Part shown: positions 17,960-26,284 of the stretch, piece by piece
Layout: each line of letters begins with the position of its first letter
How positions within the stretch are numbered: position 1 is the stretch's first letter
NCBI GenBank assembly: GCA_019931245.1
Contig: JAINDL010000178.1
Coordinates: forward strand, 1-36,555
DNA length: 36,555 bases
Direction: 5' to 3'
From: Bryobacteraceae bacterium CoA2 C42
Lineage (GTDB): Bacteria; Acidobacteriota; Terriglobia; Bryobacterales; Bryobacteraceae
Translations under genes and position numbers: made by a program
The notes under the pieces: generated by a model
What the model was told of the DNA's origin: nothing
What the model saw: the letters and a program-made list of their open reading frames with translations, nothing else
The model's database searches: none

Positions 17960-19069
17960 ATGCATCTGGCCGTTGACGCCTCCCCGCTGCTGCTCCGCAG
18001 CGCCGGGGTCAAAAACTACCTCTACCACTGGATCGCCGCTCTCCGTCAGACCGCCCACGGCCATCGCGTCTCGCCCTTCCCCTTCCTTGAGCGGATCGGC
18101 GACCTCACCCACGAGCAGTCCACCCTCAGTCCCCGGCAAACCCTGCCCCGCATCGCCCTTCTCCTCGGCTCCAACTACGGCCCCGGCTGGTTCAACCGCC
18201 TCCTCAACCACCGCGCCGACGTCTTCCATGCCACCAATCAGGTTCATCACCCCGTACCCGGCATGGCCCTCACCGCCACCCTCCACGACCTGACCTGCTG
18301 GCTCATGCCCGAACTCCACACCCCCGCCAACGTCGCCGCCGACCACCGCTTCGCCGCCCGGATCGCCGCCCGCGCCGATGGCCTCATCGCCGTCAGTGAA
18401 AACACCCGCCAGGATGCCATCCGCCTCCTCGGCCTCCATCCCGACAAGGTCGTCACCATCCACTCCGGAGTCGACCCCCGCTTCTTTGCCGCCACCGCCG
18501 CCGACGCCAACGCCCTCCGTGCCAGACTCAAACTCTCCAAACCCTTCCTCCTCAACCTGGGCACCGTCGAACCCCGCAAGAACCTGGATACCCTCCTCGA
18601 CGCCTGGATCCAACTCCGCCGCGATGACTTCGAACTCGTCATCGCCGGTCCCATGGGCTGGGCCGCCGGCACCACCGCCCACCGGATCCAATCCGGCCTG
18701 CCCGGCGTCCGCTACCTCGGCTACGTCGCCGAAGCCGACCTGCCCGCCCTCACCAAAGCCGCCACTGCCTTCGTCTACCCCTCTCTCTACGAAGGCTTCG
18801 GTTTCCCTGTCGCACAAGCCATGGCCTGCGGCGTGCCCGTGGTCACCTCCAACACTTCCTGCCTGCCCGAGATCACCGGTGAAGGCGCTCTTCACGTCGA
18901 TCCCCGCAGCCCGGCCGAACTGGCCGCCGCGCTGGGCCGCCTGCTCGAGGCGCCCGCCCTCCGCTCCGCCCTCGGCGGAGCCGGACAATTCCGCGCCCGA
19001 GCCCACTACCAGTGGGCGGACTGCGCAAGAAAAAGTTGGCAGTTTTTCGAGCGGTACCAGCGGTCCTGA
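17960..19069 (+). CDS. Glycosyltransferase family 4 protein
   Basis: A 369-residue GT4 (GT-B fold) retaining glycosyltransferase. The N-terminal acceptor domain opens with MHLAVDASPLLLRSAGVKNY. The hinge LNLGTVEPRKNLDTLLDAW (about 199-217) and the donor-site EX7E-type segment YPSLYEGFGFPVAQAMACG (273-291) are typical of GT4. The nucleotide-sugar donor and the acceptor cannot be deduced. It is probably cytoplasmic or peripheral to the membrane, acting on a polysaccharide or glycolipid, but no other glycan gene lies nearby. Codon use is strongly C-ending, unlike the G-rich plus-strand genes to its left, in line with the skew change at this point. Confidence 0.9.
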   Translation: MHLAVDASPLLLRSAGVKNYLYHWIAALRQTAHGHRVSPFPFLERIGDLTHEQSTLSPRQTLPRIALLLGSNYGPGWFNRLLNHRADVFHATNQVHHPVPGMALTATLHDLTCWLMPELHTPANVAADHRFAARIAARADGLIAVSENTRQDAIRLLGLHPDKVVTIHSGVDPRFFAATAADANALRARLKLSKPFLLNLGTVEPRKNLDTLLDAWIQLRRDDFELVIAGPMGWAAGTTAHRIQSGLPGVRYLGYVAEADLPALTKAATAFVYPSLYEGFGFPVAQAMACGVPVVTSNTSCLPEITGEGALHVDPRSPAELAAALGRLLEAPALRSALGGAGQFRARAHYQWADCARKSWQFFERYQRS

Positions 19070-19293
19070 CGTACCCAGCCACCCGGTTTCCCTTCGTTTC
19101 AGGCCTCGCCCCGAAGAAAAACAACGGACCTGCCTAAGCATGACAAAAGTACTACTTTCCCCCTCCCCCCAAATGGGGGCCTCCTCCCCCGCATCAGATC
19201 GCTGAGAAGCCCTCCGACGGTTGCTACCGCGCTGACCAGATTCCCGCTACAAAGGTACATCCCTTCTGGGATCACACAAGGAGCATCGTAGAT
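19070..19293. other. Intergenic region with two small hairpins
   Basis: This gap separates the glycosyltransferase from the small Cys-rich gene. It contains a CCCCC-AAAT-GGGGG hairpin at 19166-19179, lacking a T-run on the plus strand, and a short inverted repeat ATCCC-TTCT-GGGAT at 19259-19272 just before the ribosome site of the next gene. No convincing -35/-10 pair was found. The second hairpin could affect translation of the following gene; this is speculative. Confidence 0.35.
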
Positions 19294-19572
19294 ATGCACC
19301 CTTCTCATCAGGCGCACTCGTATCAGGAGCAATGCTGGCAGGACGGACTCAGTTGCCGTTCCTGCGTGGAGTACACGGCGCGATCAGTGGCCACCCTTTG
19401 TTCGGGCATGACCCCGGAACAGGCCGGACAAACCTTCCGGCACATCTACTCCCACCCCGACTGTCTCATCAACGAACACGATTTTCAGTGGGCCTACCTC
19501 GAAGCCGACGGCCAGGTCGCCCCCGTTGCCAGCAAAAAGATCGGTACCCTCGTACAGATTCAGGCCGCGTAG
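19294..19572 (+). CDS. Small Cys-rich protein of unknown function
   Basis: I do not recognise this 92-residue protein. It has five cysteines, with a C-x6-C-x2-C cluster (C14, C21, C24) plus C36 and C57, and several histidines in its first 60 residues. That composition could bind a metal or form disulfides. There is no signal peptide or membrane helix. AAGGAG lies about eleven bases before the ATG, a long but usable spacing. A stand-alone winged-helix gene follows 54 bases downstream on the same strand, so the two may form a small unit. Support for being a real gene comes from the ribosome site, the non-low-complexity sequence and the absence of a longer competing frame. Confidence 0.6.
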   Translation: MHPSHQAHSYQEQCWQDGLSCRSCVEYTARSVATLCSGMTPEQAGQTFRHIYSHPDCLINEHDFQWAYLEADGQVAPVASKKIGTLVQIQAA

Positions 19573-19626
19573 GAATTTTGAAACGGTTTTCCTCCTTGCT
19601 TCGTTACATGAACTGAGGAGATTGCC

Positions 19627-19905
19627 ATGGACACAAAGACGACTACGCTTTCCGCCCCTCCGGAACCCCTGCATTTGACGAAAAAAGAGTCTGAGCTGCT
19701 TACGGTTTTGCGGCAGCATGCGGGGAATTGTTTATCACGGGATTACCTGCTTCATACCATCTGGGGCTATACGGGCGGCGTCCGGACACGCACCCTCGAT
19801 GTTCACGTGCAGCGTCTCCGCCGCAAGGTGAAGATGTTCAATCTGGGTGGAGAGATTCAGACCGTGCTACGGCACGGATACTGCTGGGTTCCGCAAAGTG
19901 CCTAG
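19627..19905 (+). CDS. Stand-alone OmpR/PhoB-type winged-helix DNA-binding protein
   Basis: A 92-residue protein consisting almost entirely of the C-terminal effector domain of OmpR/PhoB-type response regulators. LHLTKKESELLTVLRQHAGNCLSRDYLLHTIWG forms the first helices, RTRTLDVHVQRLRRKVK is the recognition helix region, and IQTVLRHGYCWVP is the wing. There is no receiver domain, so it cannot be switched by aspartate phosphorylation in the usual way. It may bind DNA constitutively or respond through a partner. GAGGAG lies at good distance before the ATG. Possible targets include its own promoter and the preceding Cys-rich gene, but this is inference. Confidence 0.85.
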   Translation: MDTKTTTLSAPPEPLHLTKKESELLTVLRQHAGNCLSRDYLLHTIWGYTGGVRTRTLDVHVQRLRRKVKMFNLGGEIQTVLRHGYCWVPQSA

Positions 19906-19965
19906 CGCCGCTCTCTCCGGGTTGATGCGGGCCGCCAGCCTCGGCGGCACTCGGCCCGTTCCCCG

Positions 19966-20136
19966 CTAACAGCAGCGCGCCCGTCTATACTTCCTGCCGT
20001 AGTGCTCCGTCTGGAAGCGGCGGTACTCCCGCGCTGAGTGGGTGCACCCATGGTGCGCCAAGTGCCGGGCATAGGCGCTTTCGTCCGATAACTCGCGCAC
20101 AATCGCCCACAAATTCCGCCAGAAGCGCCGAAGCAT
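19966..20136 (-). CDS. ybdD: YbdD/YjiX-family small protein (CstA partner)
   Basis: A 56-residue protein that ends in RARCC, matching the characteristic C-terminal ARCC of the YbdD/YjiX family. It also has the family's Y-x(n)-H...EY-F-Y-G pattern (AYARHLAHHGC, YRRFQTEHYGRKY). These proteins are encoded next to CstA/BtsT peptide or pyruvate transporters and are needed for their activity in enterobacteria. Here the ATG lies two bases after the cstA stop, so the pair is certainly co-transcribed. It is slightly shorter than the usual 65 or so residues. Confidence 0.88.
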   Translation of the reverse strand: MLRRFWRNLWAIVRELSDESAYARHLAHHGCTHSAREYRRFQTEHYGRKYRRARCC

Positions 20137-20138
20137 CG

Positions 20139-22160
20139 CTAGATCTCCTCCGCCTGGAGTGCGGAGGCGATAAAGGCCGTCTCCGTACTTTCCGGCGCCC
20201 GGCTGCCCCGCAGAATGCCGATCCACTGCCGGCCCGAGTCCAGCAGAATCGTGGTCACCAGAATCAGAAACAGCCCGCACAGCGCCGCGTCCAACTGATT
20301 GTTGAAGATAATGGCCGGGTTGGTGGCCTTACTGGCGGCGGCGAGGAATCCGATCCGCGGCGAAGGCGAAAACATCTTCTCCCAGGCCGCCGTGAAGGTC
20401 ACCGTAATCAGCCAGCACATCGGCAGCAGGGTAATCCAGGCATACCGCGCCCGGTGCATCTTGACGAGCACCGTCGTGCAGAGGCAGAGCGCGATAATCG
20501 CGAGCAGCTGATTGGCAATCCCAAACAGCGGCCACAGGCTGTTGATGCCCCCGAGCGGGTCCCGCACCCCCTGAATGAGGAAGTAGCCCCAGCTCAGCAC
20601 GATCACCGCGCTCGACCCGATCACGCCCGGCATCCAACTCGTCCGCCCAAGCGGCGCGTAGATCTGGCCCAGCAGGTCCTGCAGCATGAAACGGCCCACC
20701 CGCGTCCCCGCGTCGATCACGGTCAGGATGAACAGCGCTTCGAACATAATCGCAAAGTGGTACCAGAAGCCCAGTAGCGCCTCGCCGCCGCCGCCCTTCG
20801 AGAAGATATGGGCCATCCCCAGCGCCAGCGACGGCGCGCCGCCCGTGCGGTAGAACAGGCTCTCCTCGCCCACCGACCGGGCCAGCGCCGCCATCTGCTC
20901 CGCCGTCACCGGAAAACCCCAGCCGCTGATTGTCGACGCCGCCGCTTCCGCCGTCGCCCCCACCACCCCCGCCGGCGAGTTCACCGCAAAGTAGACGCCC
21001 GGGTCCAGCACGCAGGCCGCAATCATCGCCATGATGCCCACCAGGCCTTCGAGCAGCATGCTCCCGTAGCCCACCGGCAGCACATGGCTCTCCTTGGCAA
21101 TCATCTTCGGCGTCGTGCCGGAACTGATCAGCGAATGGAAGCCGCTGATGGCGCCGCAGGCGATCGTAATGAAGCAGAAAGGAAACACATTGCCCGCGAA
21201 CACCGGCCCCGTGCCGTCCAGAAAACGGGACAGCGCCGGCATCTGCATCTGCGGCTGCACCACCAGGATGCCCACGGCCAGCAGCAGCACCACCCCCAGC
21301 TTCACGAACGTGCTCAGGTAGTCCCGCGGCGCCAGCAGCAGCCACACCGGCAGGGCGCTCGCCGCAAAGCCGTAGGCGATGACGCTCCAGGCGAGGCCGA
21401 TGGCCGAGATCGTAAACACCGGTGCCCAGGTGGGCGAATTCGCCACCCATTCCCCGGCAAAGATCGAAGCCAGAATCAGCAGGAAACCGATCAGCGATAC
21501 CTCCAGCACCTTGCCCGGCCGGAAGTAGCGCAGGTACAGCCCCATGAAGATGGCGATGGGCATGGTGGCGGCAATCGTGAAGGTGCCCCACGGCGAATGG
21601 TTTAGCGCGTTGACGACGACCAGGGCCACGACGGCCAGCAGGATGATCATGATCAGCAGCACCGTCACCAGCGCCGTCAGACCGCCCACTTTGCCGATCT
21701 CTTCCCGCGCCATCTGCCCGAGCGACTTGCCGTCGCGCCGTACCGAACAGAACAGCACGACGAAATCCTGAATCGCGCCGCCCAGCACACAGCCGGCGAT
21801 GATCCAAAGGGTGCCCGGCAGATAGCCGAACTGGGCCGCCAGCGTCGGACCCACCAGCGGCCCCGGCCCGGCGATGGCCGCAAAATGGTGGCCAAAGACA
21901 ATCCACTTGTTCGTCGGCTCAAAGTCGTGGCCGTTGCGCAGCCGCTCGGCCGGCGTGGCCCGCGCATCGTTGAGCGTCATCACCTTGGCGGCAATCCAAC
22001 TGGCGTAGAAGCGGTAGCCCGTCAGGTAAACGCAGACGGAGGCCACCACGAGCCACATGGAGTTGACGGGTTCGTCGCGGTTCAGCGCAATGCCGGCCAG
22101 CGCGAACGCTCCGGCTACGGCGCAGAGGCCGCCCAGCAAATGACCAATCCATTTGTTCAT
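20139..22160 (-). CDS. cstA: Carbon starvation protein CstA-type transporter
   Basis: A 673-residue polytopic membrane protein close to the length of E. coli CstA. The signature [28 protein letters not shown] near residue 90 and the later [19 protein letters not shown] are diagnostic, and about 16-18 hydrophobic helices can be counted. Family members take up peptides or pyruvate; which one applies here cannot be told from sequence. The neighbouring ybdD supports a functional transporter. No LytS/LytTR-type regulator, often linked to pyruvate transporters, is present in the window. Confidence 0.94.
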   Translation of the reverse strand: MNKWIGHLLGGLCAVAGAFALAGIALNRDEPVNSMWLVVASVCVYLTGYRFYASWIAAKVMTLNDARATPAERLRNGHDFEPTNKWIVFGHHFAAIAGPGPLVGPTLAAQFGYLPGTLWIIAGCVLGGAIQDFVVLFCSVRRDGKSLGQMAREEIGKVGGLTALVTVLLIMIILLAVVALVVVNALNHSPWGTFTIAATMPIAIFMGLYLRYFRPGKVLEVSLIGFLLILASIFAGEWVANSPTWAPVFTISAIGLAWSVIAYGFAASALPVWLLLAPRDYLSTFVKLGVVLLLAVGILVVQPQMQMPALSRFLDGTGPVFAGNVFPFCFITIACGAISGFHSLISSGTTPKMIAKESHVLPVGYGSMLLEGLVGIMAMIAACVLDPGVYFAVNSPAGVVGATAEAAASTISGWGFPVTAEQMAALARSVGEESLFYRTGGAPSLALGMAHIFSKGGGGEALLGFWYHFAIMFEALFILTVIDAGTRVGRFMLQDLLGQIYAPLGRTSWMPGVIGSSAVIVLSWGYFLIQGVRDPLGGINSLWPLFGIANQLLAIIALCLCTTVLVKMHRARYAWITLLPMCWLITVTFTAAWEKMFSPSPRIGFLAAASKATNPAIIFNNQLDAALCGLFLILVTTILLDSGRQWIGILRGSRAPESTETAFIASALQAEEI

Positions 22161-22185
22161 CCAGATCAGTGTATCGGAGCGGGGC

Positions 22186-22953
22186 TTAGAATCGCTGCAG
22201 CCGTTCGAGCAACGAGCGCGTACTCCCGCCGCCGGCGTGCAGCACCGTATGCACCGGCCGCCAACCGTCGTTCACCGCGCCGATGTAGAGCGCTTTGTTC
22301 CGCTCGGTGCCCATCAGAATTACCGTCAGATGCCGGTCCGGATAGCTCAGCGCGCGGTACTGCATCTCGGTGGCCGGCTCCTTCCAGCGATCCTGGGCCG
22401 GCTGCCCCAGCTTGCGGACAACGGCAAAGTAGTCGTCCTGCGCGCTCAAACCCAGGTCTTCCTGCAGCACCGCCTCGAAGGCGACATTGTCGTTGCGCGA
22501 AAGCTTTACCCCGATGAAGGCGGCCAGAACACCCAACAGCAGCACCGCGCCCACCAGCCAGACAATCCTGCTTTCCGTCCCCCCGCTCAGCCGCACCCCC
22601 GCTACCATGGCCGGCGTCGGAATGGTGCCGCTCTCGGCCGCCGGCGGACCCGCGGGCGCCTTCGGCAGGTTCAGAACGCGCTTCTCGTGAGGACGGATGA
22701 TCCCGGCGTTGTACTCGAGTTCCTTGTTCAGCCCGACGATCATCACCGGTTTCTCGATCTGCGAAACCTGGCCGACAAACCGGCGCGGCACCCAGATCTC
22801 CAGGTCCATCTTGGTGTTGTGCACCAGCATCTCCGACCAGGTCGCCTCACGAAGCTGCCACTCGTTGTGCTCGATGTTCAAAACCGGCGGATAAAAGGAA
22901 AAGGGGCGCCCGGTCAATTGCGCCAGCTCGGGAATGGGAATCCGCTCCGCCAT
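22186..22953 (-). CDS. Single-TM protein of unknown function
   Basis: A 255-residue protein with no family I can name. An N-terminal soluble part (1-100) contains a beta-rich stretch ([28 protein letters not shown]). A proline/alanine-rich linker follows, then one clear membrane helix at about 130-149 ([20 protein letters not shown]) and a C-terminal soluble domain with [24 protein letters not shown]. There is no cleavable signal, so the N-terminal part is probably cytoplasmic and the C-terminal part periplasmic. It lies between the small DMT pair and cstA on the same strand, with gaps of 9 and 25 bases, and is probably in the same transcript. Confidence 0.7.
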   Translation of the reverse strand: MAERIPIPELAQLTGRPFSFYPPVLNIEHNEWQLREATWSEMLVHNTKMDLEIWVPRRFVGQVSQIEKPVMIVGLNKELEYNAGIIRPHEKRVLNLPKAPAGPPAAESGTIPTPAMVAGVRLSGGTESRIVWLVGAVLLLGVLAAFIGVKLSRNDNVAFEAVLQEDLGLSAQDDYFAVVRKLGQPAQDRWKEPATEMQYRALSYPDRHLTVILMGTERNKALYIGAVNDGWRPVHTVLHAGGGSTRSLLERLQRF

Positions 22954-22962
22954 GGCTGCCCG

Positions 22963-23316
22963 CTACCGGTTACCGAGGTTGAGGACAACTACCCCGGCCA
23001 GGATCAGTCCGATGCCCGCGAACTTGTTGCGCGTGAACGGTTCCTTGAAGATCAGGCGGGCCCACACCAGCGTCCACAGGTAGCCCATCGAAACCATCGG
23101 GTACAGAATCGTCAGCTCCCCGTTGCGAAGGGCGATCGTATAGATCACGAAGGAGGCCAAATAGAACGAGATTCCCGCCGCCAGGCGCCAGTTCAACAGC
23201 AGCCCGGCCAGGCTGCGCTCCAGCTTATCGGCGCCCGCCTTCAGAAAAACGGCCCCGAACGAACCGATGAACGAAGCCAGAATCACCAGCAGAATGGAGG
23301 AAACAGGGGTCTTCAT
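22963..23316 (-). CDS. Small EamA/SMR-like membrane protein (second of a pair)
   Basis: A 117-residue, four-helix membrane protein of the drug/metabolite transporter superfamily, half the size of a full EamA transporter. It carries ALRNGELTILYPMVSMGYLWTLVWARLIFKEPFTRNKFAGIGLILAGV, the typical final two-helix hairpin. The start at 23316 is chosen because it overlaps the stop of the preceding, similar gene in ATGA. Small DMT proteins such as EmrE or ArnE/ArnF work as dimers, and adjacency suggests a heterodimer with the next entry. Substrate is unknown; undecaprenyl-linked sugar flipping (ArnE/F-like) and small-molecule efflux are both possible. Confidence 0.82.
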   Translation of the reverse strand: MKTPVSSILLVILASFIGSFGAVFLKAGADKLERSLAGLLLNWRLAAGISFYLASFVIYTIALRNGELTILYPMVSMGYLWTLVWARLIFKEPFTRNKFAGIGLILAGVVVLNLGNR

Positions 23317-23756
23317 GCTTTCGACTTCGGCCCCCCCCACCCCAACACGGCTACCCCGACGACGATCAGCGAAAGGCCCGCAATTTTGAAGGCGTTCATC
23401 GTCTCGCCCAACAGCGCGACCGAGAGAATCGACACCCAGACGTAGGTCAGCGCGATAATCGGGTAGAGCACCGACAGTTCGCCGTAGCGCAACGCCAACA
23501 CCAGCAGACCGGTCGAGATCCCATAGCAGGACAGCCCGGAGAACAGCGGCAGATTGGTCGCCAGCCCGAGCCCAAACTGGAACCATGCCTCCACTCCCGC
23601 GCCGCCCGTGGGCGTGGGGGGCAAATGCAGCAGACCCCGCTTGATCAACATCTGCGCCGCTGCCCCGAGTACCGTGCAGCCGGCCACCATCCAGTTGGCC
23701 TTGGTTTGATTGCGTTTCGAAGTGGTTGGAGCGATGGTCTCAGTTTGGGCCGACAA
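23313..23756 (-). CDS. Small EamA/SMR-like membrane protein (first of a pair)
   Basis: A 147-residue protein with a hydrophilic N-terminus of about 20 residues and four hydrophobic helices. Its segment ALRYGELSVLYPIIALTYVWVSILSVALLGETMNAFKIAGLSLIVVGV is clearly homologous to the neighbouring small transporter. The start is TTG at 23756, supported by GGGAG six bases upstream. The stop overlaps the partner's ATG in ATGA, so the two are made in coupled fashion. A longer loop follows the first helix (LLHLPPTPTGGAGVEAW), which the partner lacks, so the subunits are not interchangeable. Confidence 0.82.
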   Translation of the reverse strand: MSAQTETIAPTTSKRNQTKANWMVAGCTVLGAAAQMLIKRGLLHLPPTPTGGAGVEAWFQFGLGLATNLPLFSGLSCYGISTGLLVLALRYGELSVLYPIIALTYVWVSILSVALLGETMNAFKIAGLSLIVVGVAVLGWGGPKSKA

Positions 23757-23758
23757 GT

Positions 23759-25384
23759 CTAACTCCCGGGCGGTTCCCCTATCATAGCGGACCCGCCGCC
23801 CCAGCCGCCGCCTCCCGGCGTCTCAATCCGCACCCGGTCGCCGGCCTCCACCGCGAACCGGCACTTGGCGGGCAGCGGCCGTCCGTTCAGCAAATTGCGG
23901 CCCGGTTGGCCGGGATCACCGCCCGCCAGACCGTAAGGCCCGCGCGCCCGGCGGTCGGACAGAATCGTCACCTCCGCCGCCGTCAGAAACTCCAACTCCC
24001 GAACGATCCCATCGCCGCCGCGCTGCCGCCCCCCGCCCCCGCTACCCTCGCGCCGCCGGTAAGCCGTCACCCGCACCGGGTACTGATGTTCAAACGCCTC
24101 CACCGGGGTGTTCCACGAATTGGTCATGTGCGTATGGGTCGCCGGCCAGCCCGCGTGCCGCGGCCCGGCGCCCATGCCGCCCGCGATCGTCTCATAGTAA
24201 GCAAACGGCTGCCCACTGCCCGGCAGCGTCCCGCCAAAACTCAGATTGTTCATCGTCCCCGCACTCGCCGCCGGAATCCGCTCCGGCGCCGCCTGCGCCA
24301 GCGCTCCCAGCAGCACGTCCGTGATCCGCTGCGACGTCTCCACGTTGCCCGCCGCCATCGCCGCCGGCGCCAGCGCGTTCACCAGCGTCCCGGCCGGCGC
24401 TTCAATCGTAATCGGCCGCAGCAGCCCGGCGTTGTACGGAACCTCGCCCTCCACCAGACACCGGAAGACATAGAGCGTCGCCGCCACGGCGATCGCGTAA
24501 TTGGCGTTTACGCTGCCCGCGGTCTGCCGCGCTGTCCCGCTGAAATCGACGTGCGCCCGGTCGCCGGTAATCGTCACGGCCACCCGCACCGCCAGCGGCC
24601 CCGACCCCGTCCCGTCCTCGTCCAACTGATCGGCGAACGCGTACCGCCCATCCGGCAGCTCCGCCAGCGCCCGCCGCATCCGCCGCTCGGCATAATCCTG
24701 CAGCGCCGCCATCTGCTCCCGCACCGCTGCCAACCCCTGCCGCGCCACCAACTCCCGGCAACGCTCGGCGCCCCGCTCAAGCGACCGCAGCTGCGCCGTC
24801 AAATCGCCCCGCCGCTCCTCCGGCGTCCGCACGTTGGCCAGCAGCAGTTCGAGCAGCGGCTCGTCCATCGCCCCGCCCCGCACCAGCTTGATCGGAGGAA
24901 TGCGGATCCCCTCCTGATAGATCTCCCGCGCCAGCGGCATCGAGCCCGGGCTCATGCCCCCGACATCGGCGTGGTGCGCCCGGTTGGCGACGTAGAACGC
25001 CGGCCGGCTCTCGCCCGGCACAAACACCGCCGCCACGGCCGTGATATCGGGCAGATGCGTCCCCCCGCGAAACGGGTCGTTCAGAATCACAATATCGCCC
25101 GGCCCCGGCCGGCACGCCGCGATCGCCTCGCGCACGCTCAGCGGCATCGCCCCGAGATGCACGGGCATATGGTCGCCCATGGCCACGGTCTCCCCGTCGC
25201 CGTCGTACACCGCGCAGGAATAATCCCGCCGCTCTTTGATGTTGGCCGAAAAGGCGGTGCGCCGCAGCAGGATGCCCATCTCCTCGGCGATCGAGACAAG
25301 CAGCTGCCGGAACAGTTCGAGGCCGATCGGATCGGGCGCCGCCCCGCCCTCAGGGCTTCTTTTTGGGGGTGGTCTTCTTGGCAT
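23759..25384 (-). CDS. Hydantoinase B / 5-oxoprolinase-like subunit
   Basis: A 541-residue HyuB-type subunit. Diagnostic stretches are DPIGLELFRQLLVSIAEEMG, RRTAFSANIKERRDYSCAVYD, PGDIVILNDPFRGGTHLPDIT and ANRAHHADVGGMSPGSMP, with GNVETSQRITDVLLGAL further on and a glycine-rich end RIETPGGGGWG. The family acts with a HyuA subunit in ATP-dependent hydrolysis of cyclic amides or in carboxylation of ketones. No hyuA is encoded anywhere in the window. The start is placed at ATG 25384, which gives a short basic leader and a 35-base overlap with the preceding gene; longer in-frame extensions lie wholly inside that gene. It is followed after two bases by the small DMT pair. Confidence 0.9.
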   Translation of the reverse strand: MPRRPPPKRSPEGGAAPDPIGLELFRQLLVSIAEEMGILLRRTAFSANIKERRDYSCAVYDGDGETVAMGDHMPVHLGAMPLSVREAIAACRPGPGDIVILNDPFRGGTHLPDITAVAAVFVPGESRPAFYVANRAHHADVGGMSPGSMPLAREIYQEGIRIPPIKLVRGGAMDEPLLELLLANVRTPEERRGDLTAQLRSLERGAERCRELVARQGLAAVREQMAALQDYAERRMRRALAELPDGRYAFADQLDEDGTGSGPLAVRVAVTITGDRAHVDFSGTARQTAGSVNANYAIAVAATLYVFRCLVEGEVPYNAGLLRPITIEAPAGTLVNALAPAAMAAGNVETSQRITDVLLGALAQAAPERIPAASAGTMNNLSFGGTLPGSGQPFAYYETIAGGMGAGPRHAGWPATHTHMTNSWNTPVEAFEHQYPVRVTAYRRREGSGGGGRQRGGDGIVRELEFLTAAEVTILSDRRARGPYGLAGGDPGQPGRNLLNGRPLPAKCRFAVEAGDRVRIETPGGGGWGGGSAMIGEPPGS

Positions 25385-26276
25385 CTTTGGGCGTGCCCAC
25401 TTGAAACACGGCGACGGCATCGGTGGGCGCCGCTCCCGCCGTCGGCTCGGGCGGCGGCTCCCGCAACTCGGTATCCTCCGGCTTGCACTGCCCGGCGTTG
25501 ACCAGGAAACTCGCCACCGGGTTCCACTTTCCGCTGGCCTCCTTCCGCTCCACCCGGTAAGACCGCGTCGGCGCGTGCGCCCGCAGCCGCCACGCCGCGT
25601 TCGCCGCCGGCCGCAGGGCCAGCGCCGGCTTCGCGCGGCCCACCGACCGGATCGACCAGCTCTCGCCGCCCGTCCGCGTCTCCAGCACCGCGTAGCGCCC
25701 GCCTTCGGCACCCGGCCCGCGGTCCACCAGCACCGTTCCCGCCGTCGCCGACTCAAAACCGAACTGCTCAATCGACCCCGGACCCGGCTCGCTGAGCACC
25801 GCCCGCTGCCGCCAGGTCTTCCCGCCATCGGTGGTCAGCAAAAGAAACGGGTCGCGCGCCAGCGCACCCACGATCTGCCCGGACACCCAGCCCGTCTGCA
25901 GGTCAAAAAAGTGCACCTGATCGAGACTGCCGTTCTGAATACGCGGATGCGCCTCGGTCCAACTCGTCCCGCCGTCCTCGCTCGCCAGCAGCACGCTCGC
26001 CAGCGTCGCCGTCTCCGTATGCAGATTCCCGGCTACCAGAATCCGGTTGGCTCCCGTGTCGAGGGCGCTCAGTTCGAGGTAGACCGGGCACGGCTGCGCC
26101 ACGGTACATCCCAATCCCAGCGACTGGATGTCGTCTTCCGTGCAGACCGCTTCGACGCGCAACGGCTTACCGGCATAACTGAGCGGCGCAGGCGTGGGCG
26201 CCGCCGGCGCCTGCCCCCAGGCCGTCACCGCAAAAAAAGCCGCTAAACCAACAAACCTAACAGAAACGGCCCGCAT
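25350..26276 (-). CDS. Exported BNR/Asp-box (YCF48-like) propeller protein
   Basis: A 308-residue protein with a signal peptide (VRFVGLAAFFAVTAWGQ). It has Asp-box repeats SEDGGTSW and TTDGGKTW, the S-x-D-x-G-x-T-W signature of sialidase/YCF48-like beta-propellers, with a third degenerate copy TRTGGESW. Four cysteines lie in the exported part. The end is lysine-rich (KKTTPKKKP), after a linker. No catalytic residues are recognised. The start lies only eight bases from the divergent gene at 26285, so promoter elements must fall inside coding sequence. The 3' end overlaps hyuB by 35 bases. Confidence 0.78.
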   Translation of the reverse strand: MRAVSVRFVGLAAFFAVTAWGQAPAAPTPAPLSYAGKPLRVEAVCTEDDIQSLGLGCTVAQPCPVYLELSALDTGANRILVAGNLHTETATLASVLLASEDGGTSWTEAHPRIQNGSLDQVHFFDLQTGWVSGQIVGALARDPFLLLTTDGGKTWRQRAVLSEPGPGSIEQFGFESATAGTVLVDRGPGAEGGRYAVLETRTGGESWSIRSVGRAKPALALRPAANAAWRLRAHAPTRSYRVERKEASGKWNPVASFLVNAGQCKPEDTELREPPPEPTAGAAPTDAVAVFQVGTPKDAKKTTPKKKP

Positions 26277-26284
26277 CTGTTCTC

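Noticed and set aside
19573-19626. Promoter between the Cys-rich and winged-helix genes (TTGAAA with GTTACA)
   Set aside because: Spacing of 19 bases and a poor -10; read-through from the upstream gene is as likely.
20329-21906. 525-codon minus-strand frame inside cstA
   Set aside because: Same strand but another frame of a confidently identified transporter.
23726-25501. 591-codon plus-strand frame, R/P/H-rich
   Set aside because: Antisense to hydantoinase B; composition is typical of a shadow frame.
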